From Mycolicibacterium sp. lyk4-40-TYG-92 (GTDB taxonomy: Bacteria; Actinomycetota; Actinomycetes; Mycobacteriales; Mycobacteriaceae): DNA of 64,000 nucleotides. Shown here piece by piece: positions 6,701-15,102 of this stretch. The stretch is taken from assembly GCF_030209435.1 (NCBI RefSeq), contig NZ_JARVRX010000020.1, forward strand, positions 186,001 through 250,000, given 5' to 3'. The translations under genes were made by a program, and so were the position numbers. Each line of letters starts with the position of its first letter. Position 1 is the first letter of the stretch. The notes beneath the pieces were generated by a model. That model was given only the letters and a program-made list of their open reading frames with translations, searched no databases and was not told the origin of the DNA.

Positions 6701-7476
6701 CTACATCTGCTGAATCCGCACACACCTCGACACCCAATCCGATTGCCGGCACCGTCCGCCTCGACGACCTCATCGAGGCGATCAAGAAGGTGCACACCGA
6801 ACCGCTCGACCAACTCACCGACGCGATGCTCGCCGCCGAACATCTCGGCGACATCGCCGACCACCTCATCGGCCACTTCGTCGACCAGGCCCGCCGTTCG
6901 GGGGCGTCGTGGACCGACATCGGCAGCAGCATGGGCGTCACCAAGCAGGCCGCCCAGAAGCGCTTCGTCCCCAAGGAACCCCGGTTCGACACCATGGATC
7001 CCAAGGACGGATTCAGCCGGTTCACCCCGCGTGCCCGCACCGCTGTCGTCGAGGCCCAGCAGGCCGCGCACACCTCACGCAGCACCGAGATCACCCCCGA
7101 CCATCTCCTGCTCGGACTGCTCACCGACCCGGGATCACTGGCCATGGTCCTGCTGGGCAATCAGGGCGTCACCGCCGACCAGATCCGCACCGCCGCCGCC
7201 GTCCCCGTCGGCACCGCCGAACCCAAGGCCCTGATCCCGTTCGACGGCGCCGCCAAGAAGGTGCTGGAACTGACCTTCCGCGAAGCACTTCGGTTGGGGC
7301 ACAACTACATCGGGACCGAACACATCCTGCTGGCGCTGCTCGAATCCGAGGGCGCCGACGGACCGTTGCACCGGCTCGGCGTCGACAAAGGCCGCCTCGA
7401 AACCGAACTCGAGAAGATGCTCACCGACTTCGTCGCCGCCCAGCAGTCGGCCGGGGAAAAATCCGGGCCGGCGTGA
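6697..7476 (+). CDS. clpC2: ClpC2: Clp N-domain protein with helix-turn-helix-like region
   Basis: 259 residues; it lacks the AAA+ ATPase modules, so it is not a chaperone. Residues ~20-90 are helical, with a helix-turn-helix-like segment (SWTDIGSSMGVTKQAAQKRF). The C-terminal part holds the two-repeat Clp N domain (FTPRARTAVVEAQQAA...EITPDHLLLGLL and RLGHNYIGTEHILLALL). It matches M. tuberculosis Rv2667 in size and place. Published work on mycobacterial ClpC2 describes binding of cyclomarin-type antibiotics, protection of ClpC1, and autoregulation. The start codon lies in a palindrome and there is no ribosome site, so translation is probably leaderless. Confidence 0.88.
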   Translation: MATSAESAHTSTPNPIAGTVRLDDLIEAIKKVHTEPLDQLTDAMLAAEHLGDIADHLIGHFVDQARRSGASWTDIGSSMGVTKQAAQKRFVPKEPRFDTMDPKDGFSRFTPRARTAVVEAQQAAHTSRSTEITPDHLLLGLLTDPGSLAMVLLGNQGVTADQIRTAAAVPVGTAEPKALIPFDGAAKKVLELTFREALRLGHNYIGTEHILLALLESEGADGPLHRLGVDKGRLETELEKMLTDFVAAQQSAGEKSGPA

Positions 7477-7530
7477 GTGTCCACTGACAGGGACGAAGTG
7501 GCCCAGATCTGCTCCATTCCGGGGAGGCCG

Positions 7531-7549
7531 TGATGGCGGTGTGCCATCA
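7531..7549 (+). promoter_or_regulatory. Palindrome upstream of the MPT63-like gene
   Basis: TGATGGC (7531-7537), 5 nt, then GCCATCA (7543-7549) is a perfect inverted repeat 29 bp before the ATG at 7579. It may be an operator or an RNA hairpin; no regulator can be named. Confidence 0.35.
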
Positions 7550-7578
7550 TGCGATGCAGTCATAACTGAGAGGACGCG

Positions 7579-8127
7579 ATGAGCACGGGCGTGAACGGCA
7601 ACAGGACCTACCGCTGGCTGGCGGGTTTGCTCGGTGCGTTGACGCTGCTGGCGGCCACGCTGGCGCCCTCGGCAGCGGCCGAGACGAGCATCGGCAACCT
7701 CGGCCAGACCCTCCACGTCGACTACAAGGGCCTCGTCGCCGACGTCACCGTCCACAACGTGCTGCCGTCGGACGAGCCGCCGGGCTGGACCTGGAACGGT
7801 TCGCCGCGCTGGCGCAACCAGGGCGGCCCCTGGAAAGCCGACGTCACCGTGCACGTCATCTCCACTCCCAACCCCCACTGGATGGCCACCGGGGTCACCT
7901 TCAGCGGCGTCACGCCCTACGCCGACGCCTACGTGTCCAAGCACACCGACGACCCCAACGCCCTGGAACTCAAGCTGCTGAGCGCGCCCGCGGGCGCCAC
8001 TGTCGACGGTGTCGTCTACTGGGACGTCTACCGCGGCCTGGTGACCAACGTGGTCATGCTCAACCCGGCGACCGGCGTCCACCTCGCGCAGTGGAACATC
8101 TGGCAGCCGGGCGATCAGCTGCCCTGA
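7579..8127 (+). CDS. Secreted MPT63-like (DUF1942) protein
   Basis: 182 residues. A signal peptide (residues ~12-34, ending AAAE) is followed by an immunoglobulin-like beta domain matching the MPT63/DUF1942 family: LGQTLHVDYKGLVADVTVHNVLPSD, then a strand-rich core, and a C-terminal VVYWDVYRGLVTNVVMLNP...LAQWNI. MPT63 is an abundant secreted immunogenic protein of unknown function. The position after clpC2 corresponds to Rv2668, annotated as exported. AGAGGA precedes the ATG. A terminator follows at 8148. Confidence 0.82.
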   Translation: MSTGVNGNRTYRWLAGLLGALTLLAATLAPSAAAETSIGNLGQTLHVDYKGLVADVTVHNVLPSDEPPGWTWNGSPRWRNQGGPWKADVTVHVISTPNPHWMATGVTFSGVTPYADAYVSKHTDDPNALELKLLSAPAGATVDGVVYWDVYRGLVTNVVMLNPATGVHLAQWNIWQPGDQLP

Positions 8128-8147
8128 GGCCCCGGCGACCGGATATA

Positions 8148-8184
8148 AACTGCCCCTGCCCCGCGTGGACAGGGGCAGTTTTGT
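8148..8184 (+). terminator. Rho-independent terminator after the MPT63-like gene
   Basis: AACTGCCCCTG (8148-8158) pairs with CAGGGGCAGTT (8170-8180) around an 11-nt loop, and TTTT runs from 8179. It lies just before the ribosome site of the next gene. Confidence 0.8.
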
Positions 8185-8206
8185 ATTCGCGGACAAGGAG
8201 ATCTCG

Positions 8207-8737
8207 ATGACGGTGCAGGTGCGGCAGGCACAGGCCGAGGATGTCGCCGAACTCGCCGACGTGGCCGCCGCCACGTTCCCGCTGGCGTGCCCGCCGTCGT
8301 CGACGACGGAGAACATCGCGGCCTTCATCGCCGCCAATCTGTCCGCCGATCGTTTCGACGAATACCTGCGCGATCCCGATCGTGCGGTGTTCGTCGCGCA
8401 CGACGACACGCGGATCCTGGGTTACACCATGCTGATTCGCGGCGTGGCCGACGACGCCGACGTGCAACGTGCCGTGCCGGAGCGACCGGCTGTCGAGTTG
8501 TCCAAGTGCTACGTGCTGCCCGACGTCCACGGCGGCAAGGTTGCCGCCCTGCTCATGGAGACGTCCGTCAGGTTCGCCCGGGACCTCGGCGCCCGCTGCG
8601 TATGGCTGGGCGTCAACCAGGAAAACGAACGCGCCCAACGCTTTTACCGCAAGCACGGGTTCGAGGTCGGCGGTACCAAGACGTTTCAGCTCGGTGAGCG
8701 GACCGAGAGTGATTACGTCCTGGTGCGCCCCCTTTAG
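8207..8737 (+). CDS. GNAT family N-acetyltransferase
   Basis: 176 residues, a single GNAT domain: MTVQVRQAQAEDVAELADVA (strand 1 and helix 1), LSKCYVLPDVHGGKVAALLMETSVRFA (acetyl-CoA binding), and the late WLGVNQENERAQRFYRKHGFEVGG. The substrate is unknown. The position before the ZapE-like gene corresponds to M. tuberculosis Rv2669. The ATG at 8207 has AAGGAG 6 nt upstream; an in-frame codon at 8165 lies inside the preceding terminator and was rejected. Confidence 0.88.
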   Translation: MTVQVRQAQAEDVAELADVAAATFPLACPPSSTTENIAAFIAANLSADRFDEYLRDPDRAVFVAHDDTRILGYTMLIRGVADDADVQRAVPERPAVELSKCYVLPDVHGGKVAALLMETSVRFARDLGARCVWLGVNQENERAQRFYRKHGFEVGGTKTFQLGERTESDYVLVRPL

Positions 8738-8742
8738 CTCGC

Positions 8743-8800
8743 CGAGCAGACGTGAAAACCCCCAAAATCATGTGAATTTGGGGGTTTTCACGTCTGCTCG
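8743..8800. terminator. Long bidirectional hairpin between convergent genes
   Basis: Perfect 24-bp inverted arms (8743-8766 and 8777-8800) enclose a 10-nt loop. Each strand has an internal T run. The gene at 8207 ends 5 bp before it and the minus-strand gene ends 10 bp after it. The GAGCAGACG ends recall hairpins scattered in mycobacterial genomes (from memory). Confidence 0.8.
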
Positions 8801-8809
8801 CGAGAGAAC

Positions 8810-9853
8810 TCAGGCGTGGAGCTGGGTGCCCTCGTGGGTCAGCGCGAGCAGGCGGGACGTGGCACGCAGGTACTTCTTGCGGAAGCCGCCGGCCAGCATC
8901 TCCTCGCTGAACACGGTGTTCATCTTCTCCCCCGACGCCACGACGGGGATGCCCGCGTCGTAGAGCCGGTCGATCAGCGATACCAGCCGCAGCGCGACGG
9001 CCTGGTCGTAGACCATGTGCACACCGGTGATGAAAACCTGCTGTACGCCTTCGATCAGCGCGTGATAGCGCGACGGGTGCATGGTCGCCAGGTGCGCGCA
9101 CAGGGCGTCGAACTCGTCGAGCGTGGCACCTTCGACGCCGACCGCCCAGGACCGCACGTCGTCGTCCGACGGCGGCACCGGAGCCGACGGCAGGGCCCGC
9201 TGCCGGTAGTCGGGGCCTTCGACGCGGACGGTGGTGAAAATGCTCGACAGCGTATTGATCTCCCGCAGGAAGTCCTGCGCGGCGAAGCGGCCCTCACCCA
9301 GCTGTTCGGGCAGCGTGTTCGACGTCGCGGCGATCGACACACCGCGCTCCACGAGCGCCGAGAGCAGCCGGGAGATCAGCGTGGTGTTGCCCGGATCGTC
9401 GAGCTCGAACTCGTCGATGCAGACCACCACATAGTCGGACAGCAGGTCGATGCACTCGGTGAAGCCGAAGACGCCGGCCAGCTGCGTCAGCTCACCGAAC
9501 GTGGCGAACGCGGCGGGGCCCGCGTTCGCGCCGGCCAGGGTGTAGTAGGTCGACGCCAGGAGGTGGGTCTTACCGACACCGAAGCCGCCGTCGAGGTACA
9601 TACCGACCCCGGGCAGTGCTTCCCGCTTGCCGAACAACTTCTTCTTGCCGGCCCGCTGGCGGATCGCGTCCTCGCAGAACTTGCGCGCCGAGACCACCGC
9701 AGCGGCCTGCGACGGCTCATTCGGATCGGGCCGGTAGGAGTCAAAGCTGACGTCGGCGAATGTGGGCGGCGGAACCAGTTCGGCGATCAGTCTCTCCGGC
9801 GTGACGGTCGGATGACGATCGGTCAGGTGCGCGACTTGGCTGGCCCCAGGCAT
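8810..9853 (-). CDS. zapE: ZapE/AFG1-like AAA+ ATPase
   Basis: 347 residues. The Walker A motif GGFGVGKT (residues ~90-97) follows GVGMYLDG, and the Walker B-like VVVCIDEFELDDPG carries the ZapE/AFG1 signature (DEF.x.D). A sensor-like ATSNTLPEQLGEGRF and the late VVASGEKMNTVFSEEML segment complete the family pattern. ZapE is a cell-division-associated ATPase in E. coli; the mycobacterial role is less clear. It corresponds to Rv2670c. The ATG at 9853 is 25 bp from the divergent reductase start, so the promoters overlap. Confidence 0.88.
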   Translation of the reverse strand: MPGASQVAHLTDRHPTVTPERLIAELVPPPTFADVSFDSYRPDPNEPSQAAAVVSARKFCEDAIRQRAGKKKLFGKREALPGVGMYLDGGFGVGKTHLLASTYYTLAGANAGPAAFATFGELTQLAGVFGFTECIDLLSDYVVVCIDEFELDDPGNTTLISRLLSALVERGVSIAATSNTLPEQLGEGRFAAQDFLREINTLSSIFTTVRVEGPDYRQRALPSAPVPPSDDDVRSWAVGVEGATLDEFDALCAHLATMHPSRYHALIEGVQQVFITGVHMVYDQAVALRLVSLIDRLYDAGIPVVASGEKMNTVFSEEMLAGGFRKKYLRATSRLLALTHEGTQLHA

Positions 9854-9878
9854 TAAGGAACCATAGCGGCGTGTTGCA

Positions 9879-10679
9879 ATGATCCATGTGTCCGATCCCG
9901 ACGCTGCGACGCAGCTCACAGAGCTCAGCGCGGTAGGCGCTGCCTTCCCGGCCGACCCGGAGACCGGCGACGACACGCTGCTGGCGCCGTTCTACAGCTA
10001 CCCCGCGGAACTGGACCGGCCGTGGGTGCGGGCCAACATGATCTCCAGCCTGGACGGCGGCGCCACCGACGACGGCCGCGCCGGTGGCCTGGCCGGCCCC
10101 GGGGACCGGGCGCTGTTCGGCTACATGCGCCAGCAGGCCGACGTCATCCTGGTCGGTGCGGCGACCGTGCGCATCGAGAATTACTCCGGTGCCCAGATGT
10201 CCGCGCCACAACGCCAGGCCCGTCAGCTCCGCGGTCAGGCCGAGGTGCCGCCCATCGCGGTGATCACGCACAGCGCCGACATTCCGCACGACGCCAAGTT
10301 CTTCACCCGCACCGAGGTGCCGCCGCTGATCCTCACCAGCCGCGACAGCATCGACGACACCTGCCGCCGGTTCACCGGGCTCGCCGAGGTCATCGACGCC
10401 TCCGGCACCGCGCCCGACCGGGTCGACCCGCACGTCGTGCTGCGCATCCTCGGCGAGCGCGGACTGCGCCGGGTGCTGACCGAAGGCGGACCGTCGGTGC
10501 TGAACATGCTGATCGAGGAAGATCTGATCGATGAGATGTGCGTGACCATCGCGCCCATCCTGGTCGGCGGATTCGCCCGACGGATCGCCTCGGGTCCCGG
10601 CGAGGCACACACCCGGCTGCGCCGCAGCCACGTGCTCACCGACACCGCGGGCTACCTGTACACGCGCTACGTCCGCTGA
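9879..10679 (+). CDS. RibD C-terminal domain (pyrimidine/dihydrofolate reductase-like) protein
   Basis: 266 residues with the RibD-C/dihydrofolate reductase fold: RPWVRANMISSLDGGATDDGRAGGLAGPGDRALFGYMRQQADVILVGAATVRIENY (substrate and NADPH site), a central Rossmann-like part, and RRVLTEGGPSVLNMLIEEDLIDEMCVTIAPILVGG. The deaminase half of RibD is absent. The equivalent gene Rv2671 can supply dihydrofolate reductase activity when overexpressed and is linked to para-aminosalicylate resistance, so this is not necessarily a riboflavin enzyme. It is followed by the hydrolase-fold lipoprotein gene after about 36 bp. Confidence 0.88.
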   Translation: MIHVSDPDAATQLTELSAVGAAFPADPETGDDTLLAPFYSYPAELDRPWVRANMISSLDGGATDDGRAGGLAGPGDRALFGYMRQQADVILVGAATVRIENYSGAQMSAPQRQARQLRGQAEVPPIAVITHSADIPHDAKFFTRTEVPPLILTSRDSIDDTCRRFTGLAEVIDASGTAPDRVDPHVVLRILGERGLRRVLTEGGPSVLNMLIEEDLIDEMCVTIAPILVGGFARRIASGPGEAHTRLRRSHVLTDTAGYLYTRYVR

Positions 10680-10715
10680 CAGGTCCGCAGCATCGGCATC
10701 GCTACTGTGGTGGCC

Positions 10716-12287
10716 ATGCGTCGCCGCCTGCTGCTCCCGGCCCTGAGCCTGTCGACCGTGGTGCTGTCGACGGTCGTGGCAGGATGCGCCCCGCTGCTGG
10801 CCGCCAACCCCCGGTACGTCACCGACTCCGGTGCCCGCCCGCAGGGCGCGGCGACCACGTCCAAGGCACCCGAAGGCCCGCCGCCGATCGCCGTGCCGAA
10901 GAAGGATCTGACGTGGCATGAATGCACGTCCCGGGTGTTCGGTGACGCGACGGTGCCCGCCGTGCCGGGCGTCATCCTGGACTGCTCCGACTACGACGCC
11001 GACCTCGATTCCCTGGGCGGCTCCGCCGGGACCGTCAGCATCGGTGTGGTGCGGGCCCGCCTGGCCACGACCCCCGCCGACGCCGGACCGATCGTCATGA
11101 CCACCGGATCCGACATCCCGACGTCGCACCAGCTGCCGGTGTGGCTGCAGCGCGGCGGTGTCGACCTGTTGAAGACCCGCCCCGTCGTGGCCGTCGACCG
11201 CCGCGGCATGGGCATGTCCGGGCCGCTGAGCTGTGTGTCGAGCAATGATCGCCAGGACCTGCTGGACCAGGCCCAGTTCCTGTCGGGCGACGACCAGGTG
11301 GCCAACCTCGCGAAGGTCGCCACCTCGGCCACCACCGACTGCACCGACAGCATCGCCCCGGGCGAGTCGGCCTACGACAACGCGCATTCGGCCGAGGACC
11401 TGGAGCGGCTGCGCAGCACCTGGGACGTGCCCGCGCTGGCCGTCCTCGGCATCGGCAACGGCGCCCAGATCGCCCTGGCCTACGCGGCGTCGCACCCCAC
11501 CAAGGTCGCCCGACTGGTGCTGGACTCCCCCTTGCCGCTGGGCATCTCGGCGGAAGCCACGGCCGAGCAGCGGGTCAAGGGCCAGCAGGCGGCACTCGAC
11601 GCGTTCGCCGCGCAGTGCGTCGCCAACAACTGCCCCCTGGGCCCGGACCCGAAGGGCGCGATCGACGGCCTGCTGGCCGAGGCCCGCGCCGGACGCGGCG
11701 CCGGCGGCGCCTCGACGGCCGGGCTGCTCGAGTCGATCACCACGGCGCTGGGCTACCCGCGCGGCGACGGGCTCGCCAACACGATGGCGCTGGCCGGTGC
11801 GCTGGCAGCGGCCCGCAGCGGCGACGCCACCGCGCTCAACGCCCTGAGCAAGACGGCCGAGGAGACGCGCCAGACCGACGGGCAGTTCGTCAACCGGTGC
11901 GACGACTCCGTCAACCGGCCGACGCCGGACCGCGTCCGTGAACTGCTCGTGGCGTGGCCCAAGAAGTACCCGCAGTTCGGCGCCGTCGGCGCGCTCAGCC
12001 TGGCACCGTGCCTGAGCTGGCCCAGCAGCCCGTCGCCCGCGCCCCCCAAGGAGCTGAAGGTGCCGATCCTGCTGCTGGGCACCCACAACGACGCGATCGT
12101 CGGCGGCGACGGCATCGCCGCGGTGGCCGCGATGGCGATCAACGCGGGCAACAACAGCCGGCGCGTCATGTGGCAGGGCACCGGCCACGGCACCATCGTC
12201 TACACGACGGCGTGTGCCCTGCCGCCGGTTCAGGGCTACCTGAACACCGGCAAGCTGCCGGAGACCGACACGTTCTGCCCGGCCTGA
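10716..12287 (+). CDS. Alpha/beta-hydrolase-fold lipoprotein, nucleophile serine apparently missing
   Basis: 523 residues. Residues 1-24 are a lipoprotein signal with lipobox VVAGC (Cys24). The body resembles the tripeptidyl-aminopeptidase-type hydrolases: PVVAVDRRGMGMSGPLSC, the elbow strand LAVLGIGNGAQIALAYAASHP, and late acid and histidine segments (LLLGTHNDAIVGGDG, WQGTGHGTI). In the elbow, Gly-x-Ser-x-Gly is replaced by G245-I-G247-N-G249, so the usual serine is glycine while acid and histidine candidates remain. It matches Rv2672, annotated as a secreted protease. ATG 10716 is preferred over GTG 10707 because it starts the MRRR signal directly. Confidence 0.82.
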   Translation: MRRRLLLPALSLSTVVLSTVVAGCAPLLAANPRYVTDSGARPQGAATTSKAPEGPPPIAVPKKDLTWHECTSRVFGDATVPAVPGVILDCSDYDADLDSLGGSAGTVSIGVVRARLATTPADAGPIVMTTGSDIPTSHQLPVWLQRGGVDLLKTRPVVAVDRRGMGMSGPLSCVSSNDRQDLLDQAQFLSGDDQVANLAKVATSATTDCTDSIAPGESAYDNAHSAEDLERLRSTWDVPALAVLGIGNGAQIALAYAASHPTKVARLVLDSPLPLGISAEATAEQRVKGQQAALDAFAAQCVANNCPLGPDPKGAIDGLLAEARAGRGAGGASTAGLLESITTALGYPRGDGLANTMALAGALAAARSGDATALNALSKTAEETRQTDGQFVNRCDDSVNRPTPDRVRELLVAWPKKYPQFGAVGALSLAPCLSWPSSPSPAPPKELKVPILLLGTHNDAIVGGDGIAAVAAMAINAGNNSRRVMWQGTGHGTIVYTTACALPPVQGYLNTGKLPETDTFCPA

Positions 12288-12319
12288 GCGGCCCGTCCGG
12301 CACCCCGTTATAGGGTTCG

Positions 12320-13606
12320 GTGGTGACGCGCCCTCTATCGCTCCTGAGCGTCTTCGGTCCCCGCACCGGCCCGCAGAGCACCGCGAATATCGTTCGCAAT
12401 GCCCTGTGGCCCATCGCGATCGTGTCGATCATCCACCGCAGCTACGTGCTGACGACCAACGGTTACATCACCGATGACTTCGGTCCGGTGTACCGCGCGG
12501 TGTCGAACTTCCGGCGGCACTGGGCCATCTACAACGAGCACTTCAACTACGTCGATCCGCACTACCTGTACCCGCCCGGCGGCACCCTGCTGCTCTCGCC
12601 GTTCGGCTTCCTGCCGGAGTTCGCGTCGCGGTTCTGGTTCGTCGCGGTCAACTCGGTGGCGATCATCATCGCCGCCTGCCTTCTGGTACGGCTGTTCAAG
12701 TTCTCGTTGACGTCGGTGGCGTTGCCCGCCCTCCTGCTGGCCATGTACTGCACCGAATCGGTCACCAACACACTGGTTTTCACCAACGTCAACGGCTGCA
12801 TCCTGCTGGCCGAGGTGCTGTTCTTCACCTGGCTGCTGGATGGCAAGAAAAACCATGAATGGCTGGCCGGCGCCGCCATCGGCCTGACCCTGGTGCTCAA
12901 GCCACTGCTCGGCGTCCTGCTGCTGCTGCCGCTGCTCAACCGCCAGTGGCGGGCCCTGGTCGCCGCCCTCGCGGTGCCGCTGGTCTTCAACGCCGTGGCC
13001 TGGCCGCTGTCGGCCGACCCCATGGGATTCGTGCGCAACACCGTGCCGTACATCTTCCAGACCCGCGACTACTTCAACAGCTCGGTACTCGGGAACGGCA
13101 TCTACTATGGCCTGCCGATGTGGCTGATCATGCTGCTGCGCATCGCCTTCGTGCTGCTGGCCGCGGCCAGCCTGTGGCTGCTGTACCGCTACTACCGCGA
13201 GCGCGACCAGCTGTTCTGGATGCTGACGTCGTCGGGTGTCCTGCTGATCACCTCGTGGCTCGTGCTGTCCCTGGCGCAGGGTTACTACTCGATGATGCTG
13301 TTCCCGTTCCTGATGACGGTGGTGCTGCCGCGGTCGACGATCCGCAGCTGGCCGGCCTGGCTCGCGGTGTACGGCTTCCTCACCATGGACCGCTGGCTCA
13401 TGTGGCGCTGGCCGACGACCGGCCGGTTCCTCGAGTACATCAAGATCACCTACGGCTGGTCGCTGATGCTCGTCGTGGTGTTCTGCGTGCTGTACTTCCG
13501 CTACCTCGACGCCAAGAAGGACGGCCGGCTCGACCAGGGCATCGACCCGTTGTGGTTGTCCAACGCCGAGTCCGGACGGGCTTCCGCAGGTAGCGTGAAC
13601 GCATGA
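12320..13606 (+). CDS. aftC: Alpha-(1->3)-arabinofuranosyltransferase AftC
   Basis: 428 residues, a polytopic membrane glycosyltransferase of the GT87/GT-C type. About ten hydrophobic segments follow an N-terminal loop with the acidic motif TDDFGPVY, and YLYPPGGTLLLSPFGFLP is the conserved GT87 loop after it. AftC adds the alpha-1,3 branch in arabinogalactan and lipoarabinomannan from decaprenyl-phosphoryl-arabinose. It is collinear with Rv2673. It begins 32 bp after the lipoprotein gene, and its stop overlaps the msrB start (ATGA), so the genes are translationally coupled. Confidence 0.92.
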   Translation: MVTRPLSLLSVFGPRTGPQSTANIVRNALWPIAIVSIIHRSYVLTTNGYITDDFGPVYRAVSNFRRHWAIYNEHFNYVDPHYLYPPGGTLLLSPFGFLPEFASRFWFVAVNSVAIIIAACLLVRLFKFSLTSVALPALLLAMYCTESVTNTLVFTNVNGCILLAEVLFFTWLLDGKKNHEWLAGAAIGLTLVLKPLLGVLLLLPLLNRQWRALVAALAVPLVFNAVAWPLSADPMGFVRNTVPYIFQTRDYFNSSVLGNGIYYGLPMWLIMLLRIAFVLLAAASLWLLYRYYRERDQLFWMLTSSGVLLITSWLVLSLAQGYYSMMLFPFLMTVVLPRSTIRSWPAWLAVYGFLTMDRWLMWRWPTTGRFLEYIKITYGWSLMLVVVFCVLYFRYLDAKKDGRLDQGIDPLWLSNAESGRASAGSVNA

Positions 13607-14019
13607 GCATTCCGCCACCCAAGGTTGAACTCTCCGATTCGCAGTGGCGCGAGAAACTGACCCCCGAAGAATTCCATGTGCTGCGCCAAGCCGGAACGGA
13701 ACGCCCCTTCGTCGGCGAGTACACCGACACCAAGACCGAGGGCGTCTACCAGTGCCGGGCCTGCGGCGCCGAGTTGTTCCGCAGCACCGAGAAGTTCGAA
13801 TCCCATTGCGGCTGGCCGTCGTTCTTCGACCCGGCCGACTCGGACGCGGTGATACTGCGGGCCGACAACAGCCTCGGCATGCGCCGCGTCGAGGTGCTGT
13901 GCGCCAACTGCCACAGCCACCTCGGACACGTCTTCGAGGGCGAGGGCTACCCGACCCCGACCGACCAGCGCTACTGCATCAACTCGATCTCGCTCCGCCT
14001 GGTCCCGGCCGAGAGCTGA
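13603..14019 (+). CDS. msrB: Peptide-methionine (R)-S-oxide reductase MsrB
   Basis: 138 residues, full length. Two zinc-binding CxxC pairs are visible (YQCRACGAELF and VLCANCHSHLGHVF), with the conserved FESHCGWPSFFDP and the C-terminal catalytic cysteine in RYCINSISLRL. It reduces the R-epimer of methionine sulfoxide in oxidised proteins, using thioredoxin. It overlaps aftC by 4 bp and ends 3 bp before the following GTG start, so this is a compact operon. It equals Rv2674. Confidence 0.96.
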   Translation: MSIPPPKVELSDSQWREKLTPEEFHVLRQAGTERPFVGEYTDTKTEGVYQCRACGAELFRSTEKFESHCGWPSFFDPADSDAVILRADNSLGMRRVEVLCANCHSHLGHVFEGEGYPTPTDQRYCINSISLRLVPAES

Positions 14020-14022
14020 CAC

Positions 14023-15102
14023 GTGGTCGCGCAGCCCACCGACGCGCAGTTGCGGCGGTGGCGACAGCACCTGGCCAATGAACGCGCCGAAGCTGCCGTC
14101 TACCGCGATCTGGCGCAGCGCCGTCAAGGCGCCGAACGCGACATCCTGCTCGAACTCGCCACCGCGGAGGGCCGGCACGAGAAGCACTGGCTGACGCTGC
14201 TGGGCGATCAGGTCGGGAAGCCACGCCGCCCCGACATCCGGACTCGGCTGCTGGGCTTTCTTGCCCGTCATCTCGGCTCGGTGTTCACGCTGGCGCTCGC
14301 GCAGCGAGCCGAAGCCCGCTCGGAGTACGACACCGACGTCGACGCCACGCCGACCATGGCGGCCGACGAACGTATCCACGGCGAGGTCGTCCGCGCCCTC
14401 GCCAGCCGGGGCCGCGACCAGCTGTCGGGCAGCTTCCGCGCCGCGGTCTTCGGCGCCAACGACGGACTGGTCAGCAATCTGGCGCTGGTCCTGGGCATCG
14501 GCGCCACCGGGGTCTCGAGCGCGACGATTCTGGCCACCGGGCTGGCCGGGCTGATCGCCGGAGCCCTGTCGATGGGCGCCGGCGAGTACGTGTCGGTCAA
14601 CTCGCAGCTCGAACTGCTCGAGGCGTCGACACCCAGCGCCACCGCCGGCACCGCGGTACGGGCGCTCGACGTCGACGCCAACGAACTGGAGCTGGTGTAC
14701 CGGGCCCGCGGGATGAGCCCCGAGGATGCCGCCGTGCGCGCCGCGAACGTATTCGCGAGCCTGCGGGCGGGCGCGCCGGCCGACTCCCCGCTGGGCGAGG
14801 TGTCGACCGAGCACCACGAAGCCGTCGGCACCGGATTGCGGGCCGCGGTGTCCAGCTTCCTGTTCTTCGCATCCGGCGCGCTGATCCCGGTGCTGCCGTA
14901 TCTGTTCGGGCTCACCGGCATCACCGCCATCGTTGTCTCGGCGGTCCTGGTCGGGCTGGCGCTGCTCTCGACGGGCATGGTCGTCGGCCTGCTCTCCGGC
15001 GGGCCGCCGCTCCGACGGGCGTTGCGCCAGTTGATGATCGGCTATGGCGCCGCCGCGGTGACCTATGGACTGGGCCTGTTGTTCGGGACCGCGGTCGGCT
15101 GA
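14023..15102 (+). CDS. VIT1/CCC1 transporter with N-terminal ferritin-like domain
   Basis: 359 residues. Residues ~1-140 are helical and ferritin-like, with Glu-rich helices (LANERAEAAVYRDLAQ; LLELATAEGRHEKHW; MAADERIHGEVV) that can bind iron. Residues ~145-359 are a VIT1/CCC1 membrane domain: FRAAVFGANDGLVSNLALVLGIGATG and LIAGALSMGAGEYVSVNSQ, then three C-terminal helices. This is the arrangement of MbfA-type proteins, which export iron or manganese. The start is GTG with GAGAG upstream. It overlaps the next gene by one base (TGATG). M. tuberculosis has a different gene between msrB and hemQ. Confidence 0.88.
   Translation: MVAQPTDAQLRRWRQHLANERAEAAVYRDLAQRRQGAERDILLELATAEGRHEKHWLTLLGDQVGKPRRPDIRTRLLGFLARHLGSVFTLALAQRAEARSEYDTDVDATPTMAADERIHGEVVRALASRGRDQLSGSFRAAVFGANDGLVSNLALVLGIGATGVSSATILATGLAGLIAGALSMGAGEYVSVNSQLELLEASTPSATAGTAVRALDVDANELELVYRARGMSPEDAAVRAANVFASLRAGAPADSPLGEVSTEHHEAVGTGLRAAVSSFLFFASGALIPVLPYLFGLTGITAIVVSAVLVGLALLSTGMVVGLLSGGPPLRRALRQLMIGYGAAAVTYGLGLLFGTAVG

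Noticed and set aside
9741-12188. Very long minus-strand open frame opposite the RibD-like and lipoprotein genes
   Set aside because: It is a high-GC shadow frame: Gly/Arg/Gln/His-rich composition and no domain motifs, while the plus strand has complete conserved genes.
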